Assembly (NCBI GenBank): GCA_026075535.2
Contig: AP026546.1
Coordinates: 5,146,001-5,210,000 of the forward strand
Direction: 5' to 3'
Source of the DNA: Tricholoma matsutake
Lineage: Eukaryota > Basidiomycota > Agaricomycetes > Agaricales > Tricholomataceae
Length of the DNA: 64,000 bases
In this document: piece after piece, positions 1 through 12,106 of the stretch
Layout: the number at the start of each line of letters is the position of its first letter
How positions within the stretch are numbered: position 1 is the stretch's first letter
Notes under the pieces: model-generated
Seen by the model: only the letters and a program-made list of their open reading frames with translations
What the model was told of the DNA's origin: nothing
Database searches by the model: none
Position numbers and translations under genes: made by a program

Positions 1-3000
1 CCCTAGAACAGGTCCTTTCGGTTCATCAAGGTCATTCGAGGATAATCTTTTTAAGGATACTCTTCTTTTGTTGTGACTCGGCTGTGTCCAATCTTCGACC
101 TCGAGCATGTAGTACTTGACACCGTCACCAAGCCCATACGGGTTGCTACTAGGATCCTAATACGGGATGGGATATTAACGACCGATTGAGGGAAGATTCC
201 AAAAGATACATACCTGGTGATCAACGACACGCTCTGTTATTGATGTTATCCTGGCAACAATCCACTCTCGAGTTTTCAGTTGGTCTGCAAGATGGCCGGT
301 AGCTTGAAGAAAGTAGTGCGGGAAAGACACTGTCACGGGAAAGGAAGGGGGAAACCCCGGATTTCAGTGTGACCAGACCTTCTTTATACGAAAGGACATA
401 CCGTTAAATGCGGCCCAGGGTTTAGATACGGAATTCCGCGTTGGGAGAAACAGCGCGAGGTCTCCCTTTGCAAAGTTTCTGAATGAGATCTTCCCCTTTG
501 CGCGTTCTCGGTAATCCTTGCATTGTTTCTGCCATTTCCGAATAGTTGATCCAGTTTTCGTGACAGCCTCAAGGAAATGGTCGTGGTCGAACGCTCTAAG
601 CATCTCCAAGGCTGTTGGAGGATCTGAAGGATCGATAGGCTCGGGGTCATCAGGCTGCCCGATGATACTATGCCGCATGGTTGTCGAAAACATAGAATCT
701 GCCATGCTGTTCCCTTGCTTGGATGCGGAGTTAGGGTGAGCGACGATATTCTGTGCCATATGCAGCGCTCTGACATGCGAATTACGGAAGCTGATGGCGA
801 CATCCAAAATCTGCGCGATCAAACGACTACTGTCCTCCAGCCGCTGCTCGAAGTGAAATTGTGACGCTTGCCCCGCTTTTAGATCACCTCTCAATAGACG
901 TTCAACATGCCGTGCTTCCAGAAGCTCGCGTTCGACACGTTTCAGCTCTTCTCGCAGACCGACAGCATCAGCGTTCGCAATCTCGAGCTCCGCGCGAAGG
1001 TCTTTCACCTGCCGATCTGTATGTTCCTGCACAGCCTTCAACTCAAAGAACTGGCGCTCTAATACAGCACGGTCGCCGTCAGCCTCAGCAATGTGGTCGC
1101 GAATGATGCGATCGTGCTCCGAAGCCTGGACACGAAGAAGCCGGTCTTTCTCCTCACTAGCATCCTTCAATGCTCTATGAACATCCTCACTCTCCATCCG
1201 CGCAGCTTGAATCTGGGCTTCCAAATCCTCACCTCGAGACCGAGACTCCTCTATTTTGCGAAGGTTGATCGCTTGCTCTTCGAGAAGATTCGTCACCTTC
1301 TCAGCATGTCGACTTTCCAAAGCCTTAACATCCTCAAACTCTATCTTCACCTGGGCTAACTCTTGCCTCAACTGCTCCGCCGCCCTTGATTGGTCCGTCG
1401 CATCTCCCAACGCCTGCGCGAGAGCTGTACGCTGACGTTCAACTTCAGCTGATAGCTCGGTATTCCGTTCCTCCACAAATCGTCTGGCGGCGGACTGGCT
1501 CTCCAGTTGCGTTCGCACCTGATGGAGCTCCCTCTCTAGCTGGTCCGACCGTTCCCGCTCATCGGCTATTGTAGAGTCGACATCCTGCAGAGTCGAATTA
1601 AGTCTCCCGATCTCTGCCTGCAAGGATCGCCGCTCTTCTTGAAATTCCGACTCGAGATGAGTGTTGGATTCTCGCGCTGCTTGAACCTGATCAGCGAGTT
1701 CTTGATAGGCGTGTTGTTCCGCCTCGATAGCTGATAAAAATAAACGACGATACGAAACCATGTATAGATGCGCGTGGTGCACTTACAACGTCGCCGAGAA
1801 ACCATTATTCGCGAGGCAGATAGTACTGCATAACGGTTAGCATCATCATATCTGGCTGATTACATTGTGAAGCCCACGAGATCGTTCCGCAATGCGGTCA
1901 AAACCCGATTCTAAATTGTCCATCTTCAGAATCAGCTTATCTAGAGCAGATCGGCATTCCCGCACGGCCGTGAGAGCAGGGATATCATTATTAGACCGTG
2001 AATATCCTTCCAAGTCATCTAAGACACGGAGAAGGCCTGGAAATATCTCGGATTATTAACAAAGAAGCGAAGAGTGTGAATCAGATTACACACCATCAAC
2101 CTCTTCGCGCTCCAAAGGATACGGTGCATCCAGGTTGCCAGATGGCGAGAAATCGATCATGGGTACGGGGTCGTCCATCCCACGCGTCTCGAATGGCAGT
2201 TGACCGTGAACTTCGCCACGATAAACTTGGCGTCGTTTTCGCTCACTCGCACTGATAATTTCCGTAAAGCTGAAGACAAGGAAGTGAAGAGGCACTCACG
2301 AAAGTTTGGCCATGACCTCCAGGATACTCTGTGCTCGCTGGTAGAAAAATCGTGCTTGAAATCTCGATCAGATATGTTGTAGTTAGAACGATGCAGCAAA
2401 AAGAAACTCACAGAACTCTTTGCGCCTCACTATTTCGATAACAGTAGCACCATAAGCATAAAGCATATTATGCAATCTCTGTATATGCGAGAAACTGTTT
2501 TTGCCCCGGAAGCTGGCTTGAAGACTGACAAGCGTTGGAGGAATCTGCACGATGTTGTGATTAAGAGTGCTTATTTGTCGAAGGGCTGTGATACAGTGAT
2601 GCGTGTACGCATTCTGTGCTGTAGAGGTGAATGAAAAATATCAAGGAATGAAAGTGGATAGGCAAGTACTTTAGTGTCAGTCATGAATTGAAGTTCATTC
2701 CTAAGCCCGATATCTAGCTGCCGAAGTTCTGCGAAAGGTTAGACCTGACTTGTATATGTTATCCTCAATGATACCTTGAAGAATTCTGTCAGGTTCTTGG
2801 ACAGGACCTGCATTGGATGATTTTGAGTGTCAAGGATGAACGGGAATGCTGACAAAGACACACCGTCCAATGTTGTCGCTCCGCCTGAGATCTGGTGAAA
2901 AAAATCTTGGGATCGTCGTAGACACGCTTCAGCATCATCTAGCAGGCTGGAATAACTAAATTAGCACAATAACTTGTCTGATAAGGAAACACACTTCTTG

Positions 3001-4054
3001 GTAGCCACAGTCATTCGAACAGCGTCACTCCCTTCTTTGAGGTGCCTGGTGGCCTGTTCGGCTTGATTAAACCGTGCTTGAAGATCATCTATAGCAAAAG
3101 GAGTCAAAATAGCTGTTCTCAACTACTTTCGGAGAGCCGACACGCACCATGCGTCCGAGCACACGTTTCCGCTACCTGCTTCATTTTCACATTCGAAACA
3201 TAGTCACCTAACGTGCGAGACTTCTCGCCAGATTCTATTGACTTCCGCACCGCAGGCGACATGAACTCGACGTGTATCTTCACTTTGCTGATGAGGTCCA
3301 GATCGGCCTCAAGCCCGGCCAACAACGCAGCTTGTTTGTCCAACTCTCTCCGCGACCCGACAGCGATCCCTTCGAATGTGTCGATGATGGCAAAGACATT
3401 AAGATCCAGACTACTTGATGCTATTCGAATGGCCTCGTGTTGGTAGTGGAGCGATATAAGCTTTTGGGTGATGTGCTCATGGTGTATGTGTGCAGTGTGG
3501 AGGTAAGAAGCTGCAAGCTGTGAGGGGCGGAAGGGTGGAGTAGCAGCAATGCTCTCTGGGGACGACTCAGAATGAGAAGGATGAACGTAGAGCTATCACT
3601 TACCCTCTATTGGAGGCTGCAGTGGTGCCTCTACGCGGAGATCTCGCAGAACATCGTCGAGATCATAATCGAGGTAATGCTTGTTAAATACGTAAATGGA
3701 CTGATGAATTATCAGTGACACGTGGAAGTGGTGGAGTGAACATGCACACTTGATCATGCGAACCAGCGAGCTCGCGAACATTACTATTTGTAAGGCGTCG
3801 TCCGTCTGAAAGGTACGCAATGACAGCATCCTGCTCAACGCCAGTCTCTTGATGTAAGAATATTTCGAGACTGCCTGCTCTACATAACAGTTGAGAGCAA
3901 CATTTAGGATCTAGAATGGCAAAGTCTAACCGTTCTATATCACGCAAGGATGAATTGACCTGCGCATGACCGATTAGCAGAGTAAGGGGAAAGATATGAC
4001 CAGCATATATACCTGAAATACATGACCATCCTCAGCACGACATATCTGTATCAT
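1..4054 (-). CDS. atg11: Autophagy-related protein 11 (Atg11), partial at 3' end
   Basis: Scaffold of selective autophagy that links cargo receptors to the Atg1 kinase and Atg9 vesicles at the phagophore assembly site. The start at 4054 gives MIQICRAEDGHVFQ, the usual N-terminus of basidiomycete Atg11. The first exons read 4054-4013, 3959-3931, 3879-3750 and 3700-3604; their join runs through a ubiquitin-like N-terminal region (DGRRLTNSNVRELAG, then VFNKHYLDYDLDDVLRDLRV). Exons between about 3600 and 2000 encode helical Apg17-like sequence. A long exon at about 1780-390 is almost continuous coiled coil (Glu/Arg/Leu heptads). The C-terminal ATG11 domain begins with KGDLALFLPTRNS near 430-480 and continues through two short introns (SFPHYFLQATGHLADQL, then YMLEVEDW) to the left edge, so only the last residues are missing. 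No internal stops are seen. It is divergent from the plus-strand F-box-like gene, about 140 bp away. Exact middle splice sites were not all resolved. Confidence 0.93.
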
Positions 4055-4193
4055 GTTCAGATTCCTATTCCAGCAAGTCCACTATATCCACGAGAAGATT
4101 ACTAGAAAGAATGTAGTAGAGGATACCGAGCACCTGTACAACCACAAATGGAATGTGCGGTTTGTGGTAGATTTGTCAGCAATGTGCTTCAAA

Positions 4194-5137
4194 ATGCTGC
4201 CTCCAGAATTACTACGTCCAGTAAGCGAACAGAGCTGCGTTTTCCTGTAAGTATCCAGTTATAACCTCCGTTTGACAGAGTAAGGGAGACATCTACCCAT
4301 CTGTATTGAAAATGTTCATGTGGCCCTCTAGTATTTCTCTTGGCATCCCTAGATCATCCAACCGCTCTCTCGTTGCTGAGGATCTGTAAATTCTCTTACC
4401 ACTGGATTCTACCAATCGTCTACCATTCCATTACCCTTGCGAACGCATATCAGGTCAATGCCTTCTACACGTCCCACAACAACCTCTACGACCCCACTGC
4501 GAACCCTCGTATGTTACTTATTAAGAATATGTGGATCGGAAACTCTCCGATCGTGCACACTCATCGCGATCTCCAATACGGCTCCACAGCCTGGCCCATG
4601 ACCGTCATTCATCGTATCCTCTGGGCTTGTAATAACCTCCGCTCTCTATACATTGTTGACCTCGACCAAAATCAGTGGTATCGTCTGCAGAATGACATCC
4701 CAGCCAGCCTTGAGCATCTCGCAATGGGTCCCGTACATGGACCTTTCTTCATCAATAACTTGATGCGACACCCTCGCATAAGGCATTTTACCAGTGCACA
4801 AACCTTCATGGGGGACGACGAAGTTCAGGAAATTGTTCTTTTCCCACATATGCGCCAGTTCCGACGCATCGTGGATTTCGATTCGCGAAACACATTGAGT
4901 GTTGCGTTAAAGCAGGCATCATGCATATCGAAGTCTAAGACGCTGGAAGAAATGCAGCTGTTGATGTGTGGTAATGGGCAACACGACGAGGCCATCTTAA
5001 AACTCAAGGCGAAGGTACAATATATTTCGGACGATAAGAGAATCATTATACAGTCAAGTCAGGCCAAGAGTTGGCTCGACCTCTTATGCTCGGAATTCGT
5101 GGCAGAAACAGAGGTTTTCATTAGGGGATGTATGTAG
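4194..5137 (+). CDS. F-box-like protein, expanded Agaricomycete family
   Basis: Probably an SCF ubiquitin-ligase substrate adaptor of the large, poorly characterised F-box family of mushroom-forming fungi. The first short exon would encode MLPPELL, the typical start of an F-box helix, followed by one or more introns before about 4340. The long open frame to the stop at 5137 contains HPTALSLLRICKFSYHWILP and VYHSITLAN, matching the usual second half of the box, in which the residue is hauled to the wall of the 'house' motif, then leucine-rich segments (ILWACNNLRSLYIVDL, SLEHLAMG). Family membership rests on this pattern only; substrate and partners are unknown. The exact 5' exon structure between 4194 and 4345 is uncertain. 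It lies head to head with atg11. Confidence 0.55.
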
Positions 5138-6356
5138 GATATTGATTATTCAAAGTCTTTTTCCAAAAAAAATCTGTGTTGGCTATTGGGGCAAAAGCCC
5201 TAGAGGCGGTATGGCAACTAACATCCAACATGAGCTGTCTGTACTGTGATTTGTGCGAAGCGTGAATGGTTCTAAAACACCCGTCCCAACGACTGGGTAG
5301 TAGTAACGGTTTCTAATTCCGGCCCGATAACTAGACTCATTAACGCACGCCCCATGGCCAGTCTCCAGAGTCCAGACCAGTGATAGACGTGGTGAAAGAA
5401 TTGACGTTCAATATCAATAACTGACCCGAACTGCAACACAATGTAGCTGACTGCATAATTACATAAACTGTATGAGAATCACATCAAGATCACATCAACT
5501 GAACTGACTGAACTACCCTAAACCATCGAACCGTTCACAACCTGTAACAAGGCCAGAACCTACGACGTTGCAAAGTGATGCAGGAAGCATATATGTAACC
5601 GCAAATTTCAAGGACCATGCGGTTGGTAGTAAATGACGGTCCAAAACGTCAATTTATGAGAAGACGCAGAGTGTTCAGGAGAGTCTACATCACAGGCAAG
5701 TATCGAACAGGTGTAAGGACGCACCAATTCCATCATTTCCACCTCCTATCAGATGCTGATCCTGCTTTATAGCGCGCGCGTTTGTCGTCATTGGATTGAT
5801 CGAACGAACGCTTGGTCGATTGGCCATTATACTCGTCTTTATCGTTACCGATGCCACCGCCCACAGTTAGGGGTAATTTGGGGAGCTGTGAATTTGCAGG
5901 GCGAGTCGAAAATCTTCGATGTCCGAAGTGAAAAGCAAAGGAAAGTTGTCAAAACCATTGGAGAGGGAACGGGTAGGTGCCATAGACGCCTATTGGGAGA
6001 AAGAGGAATTAGGCCATAAACAAAGGGGAAGAACATCAAAATTGCGAGCAACATTTGGATCTCCAGCCGAAGTGCAGGCCTCAGGTTCGAATCCATCAGA
6101 AGTGAGTGTTTATAACTGTTTGGCAATGTTAAACCTGCAAGCTGCTTTTGCGACGGATAGAAATATCGTTGGTAACTATAGCAAAGTTGCCACCAGCACT
6201 CTGTTTCGTTTCTCCATTTTGATCGCACTGTCAGCGAACTAGGGATGGATATCAGGGGACTTTAGGAATGCCGGCTTGCAGCAGGCAAATATGATCTTTT
6301 GACTGCCATGTCATCTTTGACGTCGTGTTTCATCATATATTTCGCCAAAATATCTA
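5138..6356. other. Intergenic interval, no supported gene
   Basis: Between the convergent F-box-like and kinase genes I see no frame with domain-like composition. Short frames around 5750-6240 on both strands lack recognisable motifs and look like chance openings. No tRNA or repeat was recognised. Confidence 0.5.
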
Positions 6357-8278
6357 CTACGATGCTGCTGTAGAGGTAAATAATTTTCCCAGAGAGAACC
6401 ATCGCCTCCTGGAGCCAAAACTCCCGTGGTGGCCTGTATCTAATTGAACAGAGTCGGGACCAGAAGGTCGATCGAGAGAGGTGTCGAACCAAGTATGGGT
6501 GGAGGTAGGAGACTCACGGCTGGCGCTGAATACCGAAAGGGCGGGATGCTGATCTTTTGGTGACGATAAATCTGATCGGCGCAAAAATTTGAACTGATTA
6601 AAAATGGTAGCTTTACTGTCATGGCGGTCTCTCGACGTGTATATGGAGGATCCCGGCAGACATTCTAATTGAGAGTCGCGTGACCAGCGCGACGTGTCGG
6701 ATGATGGGGTCGAAGATCTTGCGAAGGAGATGGCGCAACTTTGTTCAGAGCTGCTCGTGGACCGTGACGAGGATCTCGACGCAAAGCTTATGTGCTTTTT
6801 GGAAGGCATCCAGGCTGGGGGATACGCAGCGCCCGTTTGTTCATCCAGGTCCTCAGCGGTGGGAAAGAAGGAGGATGACAGTCCTCCCTCATCCAAAGAC
6901 ACTTCCAAAATCGATGACCCTGAGGTCACGTCTTCAACGTGCGGTGTGTCTATAGTTTCCTCCTTTCCCGAGTCCGTGCTTGGCTGAACGGTTGTCCAGA
7001 TCCGCTCGTCGTTGTAAGGAAACGAGGGCGAAGATGAATAAGGAAAAATTGATGGATCCTGTGGTCGGTTTTCTGGTTTTGTTGCATCATGTACAGGAAA
7101 CAATGTCGGTCCAGGACCGTCTGGGGTCAGTGGGTAGGTACTTGAGTGCGAGCCAGAATCTTTGCTCCAGGCCGACTTCAGGCCGCCGTCTGGCCAATCC
7201 AGGCCATCCCCATAATCCTCGTGTCTGGACGGATCACTTCCAATGTCAAGTCCTGCCTCCCAAGAACACCTCGCCAAACTCCCCTCAAACACCACATCTT
7301 CAGAGTAAAAGCTCTGGACATGCGCCAGTGCTTCTCGAACTTCTGGGAGAGAAATTCGCTTTCTTGAGTCGACGTGTAGCATGCGCACCAGGACATCGTT
7401 TATCTCTGAAGAGACAGGAAGGACGGACGGAAAGAAACCTAGAGGATCACGCAAGTACGCCTGGAAGGTCGGATCATCGGGGGTCGCAGTCTTCCAAGGA
7501 TTACGTCCGGTCGCCAGGTTGAGAAGTATTATGCCCAACGACCAGACGTCATTGGACATTGGTGAATATTTTCCATCCGGTGCAAATTCTCCCCCATGGC
7601 ATTCTGCAAGAGTGTTAGATATCGCTTGCGAGTACACGCGCAAACGGGGGCAGGCTCACCTGGACTCATGTGGTAGATGCTTCCCGTACGCAACTCCATG
7701 CTGACTTTCTCGGTGGTCGCCAGTCCAAAATCGGTAATTGCAACACGATAACCGTCATCGAAGCAGAGGATATTCTCAGGCTTCAGATCACGATGATATA
7801 TGCCGAGAGAGTGACAATATTCAATTGCGTCGAGCAGCTGCAGAAATACGTGCTTGATCAACGCATCATCCCCGACATAGCGACAGTGATTCAGGATCTG
7901 CGTGAAGAGATCATTATCAGGCGCATAATCCATGATGATGTACGTGTGGTTTCCCTCGTCCACGACACGATGTAGGGTGATGACGCTAGGATGTGCAGAA
8001 GAAATCTGGTGCAAGGCAATCTCACGGATGTGGATTTGGCGCCTGGCTGGCGGTTGTAGATGAGAATGTAGAAGGCACTTGACAGCGTAAGACTTGGGCT
8101 TTGAAAAACAGGTGTCCACCCCACGATAGACAACACCGTATCCACCGACACCCAATACTTCGACAAGCTTAAGAGTGCCATCGGCTATCAGCGTTCCAAG
8201 CTGAGGTCCGTCTGCAGAATTCGATGACATGTAGAGGTCGACAGACGGGGGGGCGTTTCTTGGCTTTGAACACGACAT
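6357..8278 (-). CDS. Ran1/Pat1-like serine/threonine protein kinase
   Basis: Predicted kinase of the Ran1/Ksp1/Vhs1 group, which in yeasts restrains meiosis and links nutrient state to growth. Two exons, 8278-7660 and 7603-6357, are joined across a 56-bp GTGAGC...CAG intron and give 621 residues. Kinase landmarks are all present: Gly-rich loop GVGGYG (about 43-48), AVK lysine (67), HRDLKPEN (162-169), DFG (183-185) and SPE (205-207), then DVWSLGIILLNLATGRNPW and the domain end near residue 300. The remaining half is a Ser/Pro-rich low-complexity tail typical of this group in Agaricomycetes, ending FTSTAAS. A second in-frame Met (residue 17) is an alternative start. The catalytic residues are intact, so the enzyme is probably active; the Ran1 assignment rests on recognising the DNDLFTQI and FGLATTE segments and the domain layout. 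Confidence 0.92.
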
Positions 8279-8684
8279 GACAGGGTCATTAAACTAGATG
8301 TTAACCTCGGCAATGCTGTTAGCGTACGTCTAGTCTCAGTCTATATTTACTAAATATGTCGCTGACTTTACTTGCCGCTCGATCATCCAAGACATAATGT
8401 AGATTCTCGGAATCCGGAACTTCCGATCGGCACCGTCAGCAGTTGTGCTAACATGAAATGTCACCCGGCATGATTCAGCATTTGAAATCTGGAAAATTTG
8501 CCAACCAAATGAGCGGGACCGGTATGATTGAAACCAGATACCGCTCTTTCGAACAAGAACATTAGTCACGCAGAATCCAGTCGCCTCAAAGCTGACCGGC
8601 TTGAAAAGATGCAATTCTGGATTTCTCGATTTCACCGTTGCTTCGATGTCAAATTGAAATACAGTGCCGCAGGCACAGAATACA
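8279..8684. other. Intergenic interval
   Basis: The sequence between the kinase and the TENA/THI-4 gene carries a 99-codon minus-strand frame (8336-8635) with no recognisable motif. I treat it as non-coding or 5' flanking sequence of the kinase. Confidence 0.4.
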
Positions 8685-9481
8685 CTAAGCAGTTATTACG
8701 TTCCTTGATGGCAAGTCAACTTCTTCTCCTTCTCTCGGCCAAAATTTTTCCTCGAGCTCGACAACCCTTCGCCAGATACCCTCTGCATACTTCCATTCAT
8801 CGTTCCCGAGGCCCTTGTACATGTCATCGACGAGAACCGCCAGGTTATCCACAAAACGCTCGAATTCCGCAGTGCTCCAGTTGGTCGCGAAGGACAACAC
8901 AGGAGATTCCTTCGGATGTTCTGATCCTTGCGACCTCCTAGCGGCTAGTATATTGGTCCATGCATCGAGATACACCTAATTTATATTTCCCGATTTTAGA
9001 GTCTCAGGATGCGAAATATGTTGCTCACTTTCTCCATCGCCCATAGGAAAAGCAAACCTTCTTCAATATGTCCAGTAGCAGCAACCCTGACCATCTCAGC
9101 AGTATAATCTCTCGTTTCCTTCCTCTCCCTCCATATTTCAAGATCCAAGGCCCACTTCTTTGCTGTGTTCTTGAAGAACTCAATTTCCAACATGATATTT
9201 TCTAGACAGCCGACTAAAATTCTCAGAATGGTTTGCGACTGATCTGCACATGGATGGGGCTGATCAAATGGAATATGGGAAATGAGTGACCCAATGAAAC
9301 GGGGATAAGCGTGCGCCGCGTAGATATAGTCCTGATAGAGCCAGAAGGAAAGGCGATCGTTGGAGAGTGTGCTGTTTGCCGCAGATGCAAGGAACGAATG
9401 GCTTTTGGTTGCCGATAAGTATGTAGGATGAGTAGGGATGGAAAGTAAGTGTGCAGTTATTGACCTAGCCGTAGAACTCAT
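8685..9481 (-). CDS. TENA/THI-4 family protein (haem-oxygenase-like fold)
   Basis: Member of the TENA/THI-4 family, all-helical proteins related to thiaminase II, which salvages the thiamine pyrimidine. Two exons, 9481-9029 and 8975-8685, are separated by a 53-bp GTGAGC...TTAG intron and give 247 residues. Diagnostic segments are the helix SFWLYQDYIYAAHAYPRFIG (about 46-65), EIEFFKNTAKKWALDLE, HIEEGLLFLWAMEK just before the intron, and YLDAWTN after it, the positions expected for TenA helices that line the active site. Fungal single-domain members of this subgroup often lack a proven thiaminase activity, so substrate is left open. The start MSSTARSITAHLLS is preferred over an in-frame Met 13 codons upstream because it matches the usual beginning of these proteins. 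Confidence 0.87.
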
Positions 9482-10639
9482 ATTATGGAGATCTTGCAAG
9501 TCGCAGTTCAGATGCGACAAGCAATATCTAGGTCCTAGGGCCCGGCTCGGCTCAAACGCCCCGGCTTAGGCTCGGCTTGACCCGGCTCAGGCCGGGCTTG
9601 GTATACTCGTATATTTCATTTTTGTCATCTCGTTTCTCTCTAATGATGATATGCAGAAGAGTTTGCATGTTGAACACCAAACGATGCATTGGAGGTGCTG
9701 GGGGACCTGTGGTGCAGGATGCCCATATATGTTGGGATGCTCTATTAATCACACCACCATCCGTCGAAACAGGATTCTTCAGGCCGTAAGAGTGGTAATC
9801 CGACACACCATGGGACACTAACCCAGGGCCGCATCACCGCCAACGCGCTACGGGATTGTGGGTGTTGACTCCCTCACCCGTAACTGTTGAATCTATGGCG
9901 GACACGACCGAGTACTCAGTACTCAGGCCCCGGGACGCTCCCGCAAAGGTTTGTGCGGGTTTTAGCATATTTGAGGGGCGAAAAATTGGCATATCTATGT
10001 CCGGACGTAGCATAGTTGACACCCATGGTTATGTCATGTTGATGCTCTGATGCAGCCGTAATCCTGGAATCAAATTTGATGCGCTGACGCGCTATCCGAT
10101 TACACTGTCTCAATTATTGGTATCATACATAGAGCCCATTCACTGATGATGACGTGGATCGACGGCTCTATTCCGCTGCCGAAAAATTTCGGCAAGCACA
10201 TCTACACATTCACGCTCCTATTGGCCACTTGATTTATCATCTTGGACAGAATGTCATGTCCCCACTGAGCTCTGGGCACCTGACTCTCACGGAAGCAGGC
10301 GTAAAGAGTTGGCATTTACTCGTCCGGGTCCTGTCACTCCTGTGCAGAAAGGCAGTGGAGAAACTCCCAAAGTTTAATACCTGTGACAAGGACAATCATA
10401 GCTCTCAGAGAGACCAAGATGAGACATGATCATTATCGGCTGCCGCTGTGAGCCTGAACTATACATGTACAGTCCTAAAATCTTCTTTGACCAATTGTTG
10501 CTGTAGCTATATTCACCGAGCAGGGAAAGAGCTGCCAAAGTTACAACCTATATGAATTCTTGCAATCAGATTGATAGATATGCAACAACTGAGGGTCATA
10601 CTGTCATCTTTTTGGCCAACCACGTGCACTGTGGACCTA
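9482..10639. other. Intergenic, with a GC-rich repeat-like patch at 9530-9600
   Basis: No gene is supported here. A short GC-rich block at about 9535-9600 repeats the words CGGCTC/GGCTCGG and begins TAGGGCCCGG, which resembles the terminal sequence of some hAT-type transposons. I could not find a matching inverted end, so it may be a solo relic. The rest up to the LTR at 10640 shows nothing recognisable. Confidence 0.4.
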
Positions 10640-10918
10640 TGGAAGCCGACAAGGCTACACTAAAGATGGAAGGGAACAAAACTGAAGAAAAGGCAACTCA
10701 CTAATAATCACGCGGATATAACAAGATAACGTCGTGGTATTAGGAGCGAGAGTCTATACAAAAGCAGAGTAGAATAATGAGAGAGTAGGAAGGGGGAATC
10801 GGGGAAGGAAGAAGAGTAGTTGCTAAAATGTGGTAGTCTATATTCGTCAGAGCAGGATGATGTACAAACAAGTATCAATGAGATGATGTAAGATGATGTA
10901 AGCACCTCCAGGCTTACA
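10640..10918 (-). repeat. 3' LTR of the Tf1-like element
   Basis: 279-bp copy of the terminal repeat, paired with 16114-16392. All ten differences between the two are transitions, and each falls at a CpG in one copy or at a TG/CA pair that implies a lost CpG. Confidence 0.95.
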
Positions 10919-10930
10919 CCCTCCCACTCT
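10919..10930 (-). promoter_or_regulatory. Polypurine tract of the Tf1-like element
   Basis: In element sense the bases immediately before the 3' LTR read GAGTGGGAGGG, a purine-rich tract with one T, in the position required for priming plus-strand DNA synthesis. Confidence 0.7.
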
Positions 10931-11009
10931 TAGAGAATTGTATGTCAGTAGGAAATCAACCCAACATCAACATGACAGCAGGTGCATTAAAAAACCCAGT
11001 GGGAAAAAG

Positions 11010-12106
11010 CTACCGTGTTCCCTGTGCCTTAACAGCCTTCCAGTGATCCAGAGCCTCGCAATCTTCGAGCTCACATTGCGGTAGCCACAGGTCGTTGCTC
11101 CCGGAGTAGCCTGACCATCGTACGAGGTACTGGAATCCACGGCCACATTTATGTTCATCGATAATCTTCTCAATGTGGTATTCTTCTAGTCCGTTTTCGG
11201 TCATCACAGGGCCTGGTCGCTCAAGTTCGCGGGAAGGGAAAAGCCCAGCATCATTATCGATGTGTCGCTTGAGCAATGAGGCATGGAAAGTGGGGAACAC
11301 GTTCAGAGAGTTCGGCAAGAGCAGAGAATATGACGATGTTTCAGGGAAAGCTTTTGTCACGGAGAAGGGTCTGTTGAAGTGAGGAAAAAATTTTGCCACT
11401 CTTGACTTGTCTCCAGCCTTAAATTCTTGGTGGCGGTGTAAGGTTGCGAGCATTACTTTATCGCCAACGAGGTATGAGTCCTCTTCGCCATGCGATTTAT
11501 TAGTAAAGAAAGCTTGTAATATTTTTGTGCCAAGCAAGGCGTCCTTGGCTTCATCTACGTCGCTCTCAATCTGAGCGATGTCACTCTGTGTGGCAGCATC
11601 CTCCGAAGTTTCATCAGGAATTGTACCTGGTACTAAAGGGGGAATGACTCTAGGGCTGCGACCCATCTGAATCTGGAATCCTGAGAATCCCGTTGATCCG
11701 TTGATCGAGTTCATCATATGGAAACAGATAAGTGGTAATGCTCGCGCCCAACCTTTTTGGTTTCGCTCAACATGGAATCAAATACATTGGTTCAATGTTT
11801 TGTTGGTGCATTCACTTACACCATCAGTTTGAGGGTGATATGCAGACGACATTTTGAGATGAACTCTGGTGAGAGCATGTAGCGCTTTCCAGAATTTGGA
11901 TAAGAATAACTTATCACGGTCGGAGATTAACTCCAAAGGTAAGCCGTTTTCGCAATACCATTCATTGAAAAAGACTAAGGCTAATTGTGGTGCAGTGATA
12001 TCAGTTCATGTGGGGATAAGTCGGATGTCAGACCCCAGTCTGTCCATTATAGTCAGAATGCAATTGTAGTTTTCATCTTCAGGCAGATGTATGCGGTTTC
12101 AAGATC
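11010..12106 (-). pseudogene. Integrase core and chromodomain of the Tf1-like element
   Basis: The integrase catalytic core can be followed in element sense from about 12086: ILTIMDR with the first catalytic Asp, LISDRDKLF with the second, and AYHPQTDGVSE with the Glu. It is broken by TGA at 12006-12008 and 11778-11780. From 11717 the frame is open through GFSGFQIQMGRSPRVIPPLVP and a C-terminal chromodomain (YHIEKIIDEHK, YLVRWSGY, LWLPQCEL), which in chromoviruses targets integration to histone-marked chromatin. Compared with the family, a stretch between the HHCC zinc finger and the core is missing. Confidence 0.85.

Noticed and set aside
518..1574. Plus-strand frames opposite the atg11 coiled-coil exon
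   Set aside because: They are antisense shadows of a GC-rich coding exon and show no motifs.
5753..6242. Small genes between the F-box-like and kinase genes
   Set aside because: Frames overlap in opposite strands, have no motifs and no splice signals that extend them.
6680..7704. Plus-strand frames up to 180 codons opposite the kinase
   Set aside because: Antisense to a clearly coding exon; composition mirrors the Ser-rich tail.
9541..9600. GC-rich repeats as a structured RNA or rDNA fragment
   Set aside because: Simple CGGCTC iterations without conserved rRNA or tRNA features.
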